A stretch of DNA of 64,000 bases, taken from NCBI GenBank assembly GCA_021156365.1, contig JAJNDK010000001.1, positions 682,001-746,000 of the forward strand, given 5' to 3'. The DNA is from Bacteroidota bacterium (GTDB lineage: Bacteria > Bacteroidota > Bacteroidia > B-17B0 > Aurantibacillaceae). Below are positions 63,402 to 64,000 of this stretch, piece by piece. Position 1 is the stretch's first letter; each line of letters opens with the position of its first letter. The position numbers and the translations under genes were made by a program. The notes beneath the pieces were generated by a model, which was not told the origin of the DNA, searched no databases, and saw only the letters and a program-made list of their open reading frames with translations.

Positions 63402-63611
63402 CTATTCCAGTACCTCACACACAAACCCTTTACTGGAAAGGGATTCGGAGATCAGCGAATAGGGAATCGTACTGCTGTCGATGCGCAATATCCTGTCACA
63501 ATCTTCGAGGTCGAAGTTGATAACAGAATCCGGCATTGCTCTGTGCAGATCCCGAATGATCTCTTCCGCAACTACCGGGTTTTGAACATTTGTTTTATAT
63601 ACTTCTATCAT
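63402..63611 (-). CDS. small HMA-like protein lacking the metal-binding CxxC
   Basis: A 69-residue cytoplasmic protein: MIEVYKTNVQNPVVAEEIIR, then DSVINFDLEDCDRILRI and ISESLSSKGFVCEVLE. The pattern of strands and helices resembles the ferredoxin-like fold of heavy-metal-associated domains (beta-alpha-beta-beta-alpha-beta), but the CxxC metal site after the first strand is absent (TNVQNP). The two cysteines are elsewhere. Binding of a metal is therefore unlikely; function unknown. It follows the partial gene at 63639-64000 by 27 bp and is probably co-transcribed with it. Confidence 0.75.
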   Translation of the reverse strand: MIEVYKTNVQNPVVAEEIIRDLHRAMPDSVINFDLEDCDRILRIDSSTIPYSLISESLSSKGFVCEVLE

Positions 63612-63638
63612 TTTTACAGATATTAATGATCAGCGTTT

Positions 63639-64000
63639 TTATTTCAATCGTACCATACAACGAACATCGTTCATCCCCATATACCATTCAATGCAGTATC
63701 CCTGCGGATCAATACCCGGTAGATGGATCAGTTCGTCAAATGCGCGGCCGATGGAAGAAATATCTTTTGTGAAATCCTTCAGGATGCGGAACACATACTT
63801 TCCTTTCGGGATCACAAAAGACTCGAAACCGTATTGTTCCAGCTCACCTTTCTCTAGTTCTTCAGCTGCTGCTCTGTACAGGATCTCGCCGTTTTCGGGC
63901 CTCGAAATGCCAAAATACTTCCGGCCTTCCGTGAAAGGCACTTTTGCATGCAGTGCCTGATGTGCTTTCAATACACCATCGGGGAAAGATGCTGCACGGA
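63639..64000 (-). CDS. partial conserved protein, N-terminus beyond the window
   Basis: The frame is open to the right edge of the window (in frame before LKAHQALHAKV it reads AASFPDGV), so this is the C-terminal ~120 residues of a longer gene. The internal TTG at 63971 is not a likely start. Features: FTEGRKYFGISRPENGEILYR, a KGKYVFRILKDF strand-helix segment, and a C-terminus GYCIEWYMGMNDVRCMVRL. The alternating strand pattern and the end resemble GyrI-like/effector-binding domain proteins, a suggestion only. Confidence 0.7.
   Translation of the reverse strand, partial: RAASFPDGVLKAHQALHAKVPFTEGRKYFGISRPENGEILYRAAAEELEKGELEQYGFESFVIPKGKYVFRILKDFTKDISSIGRAFDELIHLPGIDPQGYCIEWYMGMNDVRCMVRLK

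Overview
The window looks like a piece of a Bacteroidota chromosome, most likely Chitinophagales or a near relative. The basis is a type IX secretion C-terminal domain, large RHS/PKD exported proteins, about 800-residue double-FtsX ABC permeases, an OmpL-like porin, start sites without strong Shine-Dalgarno sequences, and moderate GC. I see no tRNA, rRNA, CRISPR array, transposase or phage gene. The placement is inference from gene content.

Left part (1-10355). A KUP potassium transporter, cut by the window edge, lies downstream of an outer-membrane porin on the minus strand. Next comes a plus-strand gene with clear similarity to LipL32, the major surface lipoprotein of Leptospira, but without a lipobox cysteine. 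An orphan NtrC-type response regulator is divergent from a 54-residue lipoprotein that has a near-consensus sigma-54 promoter. A multi-pass membrane protein, a 21-bp minisatellite, and a short operon (small lipoprotein, Nei/Fpg DNA glycosylase, DUF72 protein) follow.

Centre (10429-46690). This is the outstanding feature. A divergent sensor kinase/response regulator pair sits beside a co-directional minus-strand run: MacA-like adaptor, ABC ATPase, twelve consecutive FtsX/MacB-type permeases of 782-810 residues, a second ABC ATPase, and a TolC-like outer-membrane factor. That is 16 genes over about 33 kb. Permeases are numbered 1-12 in transcription order, from 41705 down to 12726. They fall into recognisable subfamilies in the order B-A-B-A-C-B-x-A-C-x-x-x, which suggests growth by block duplication. 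Gaps between them are 2 to 33 bp, except one where a 103-bp palindromic element has inserted with a 24-bp duplication. The second ATPase departs from consensus in its signature and D-loop, and the response regulator has GAFTDA instead of GAFTGA. A tripartite efflux machine with one adaptor, one outer-membrane channel and many alternative permeases is the simplest reading.

Right part (46706-64000). Three minus-strand genes form a probable operon of exported proteins: a 1990-residue RHS-partner protein, a 2620-residue PKD/RHS protein with a 301-residue tail of unknown function, and an FG-GAP beta-propeller protein with a type IX sorting domain. Upstream are an AraC-family regulator, a small HMA-like protein without metal-binding cysteines, and a partial protein of unknown function cut by the right edge.
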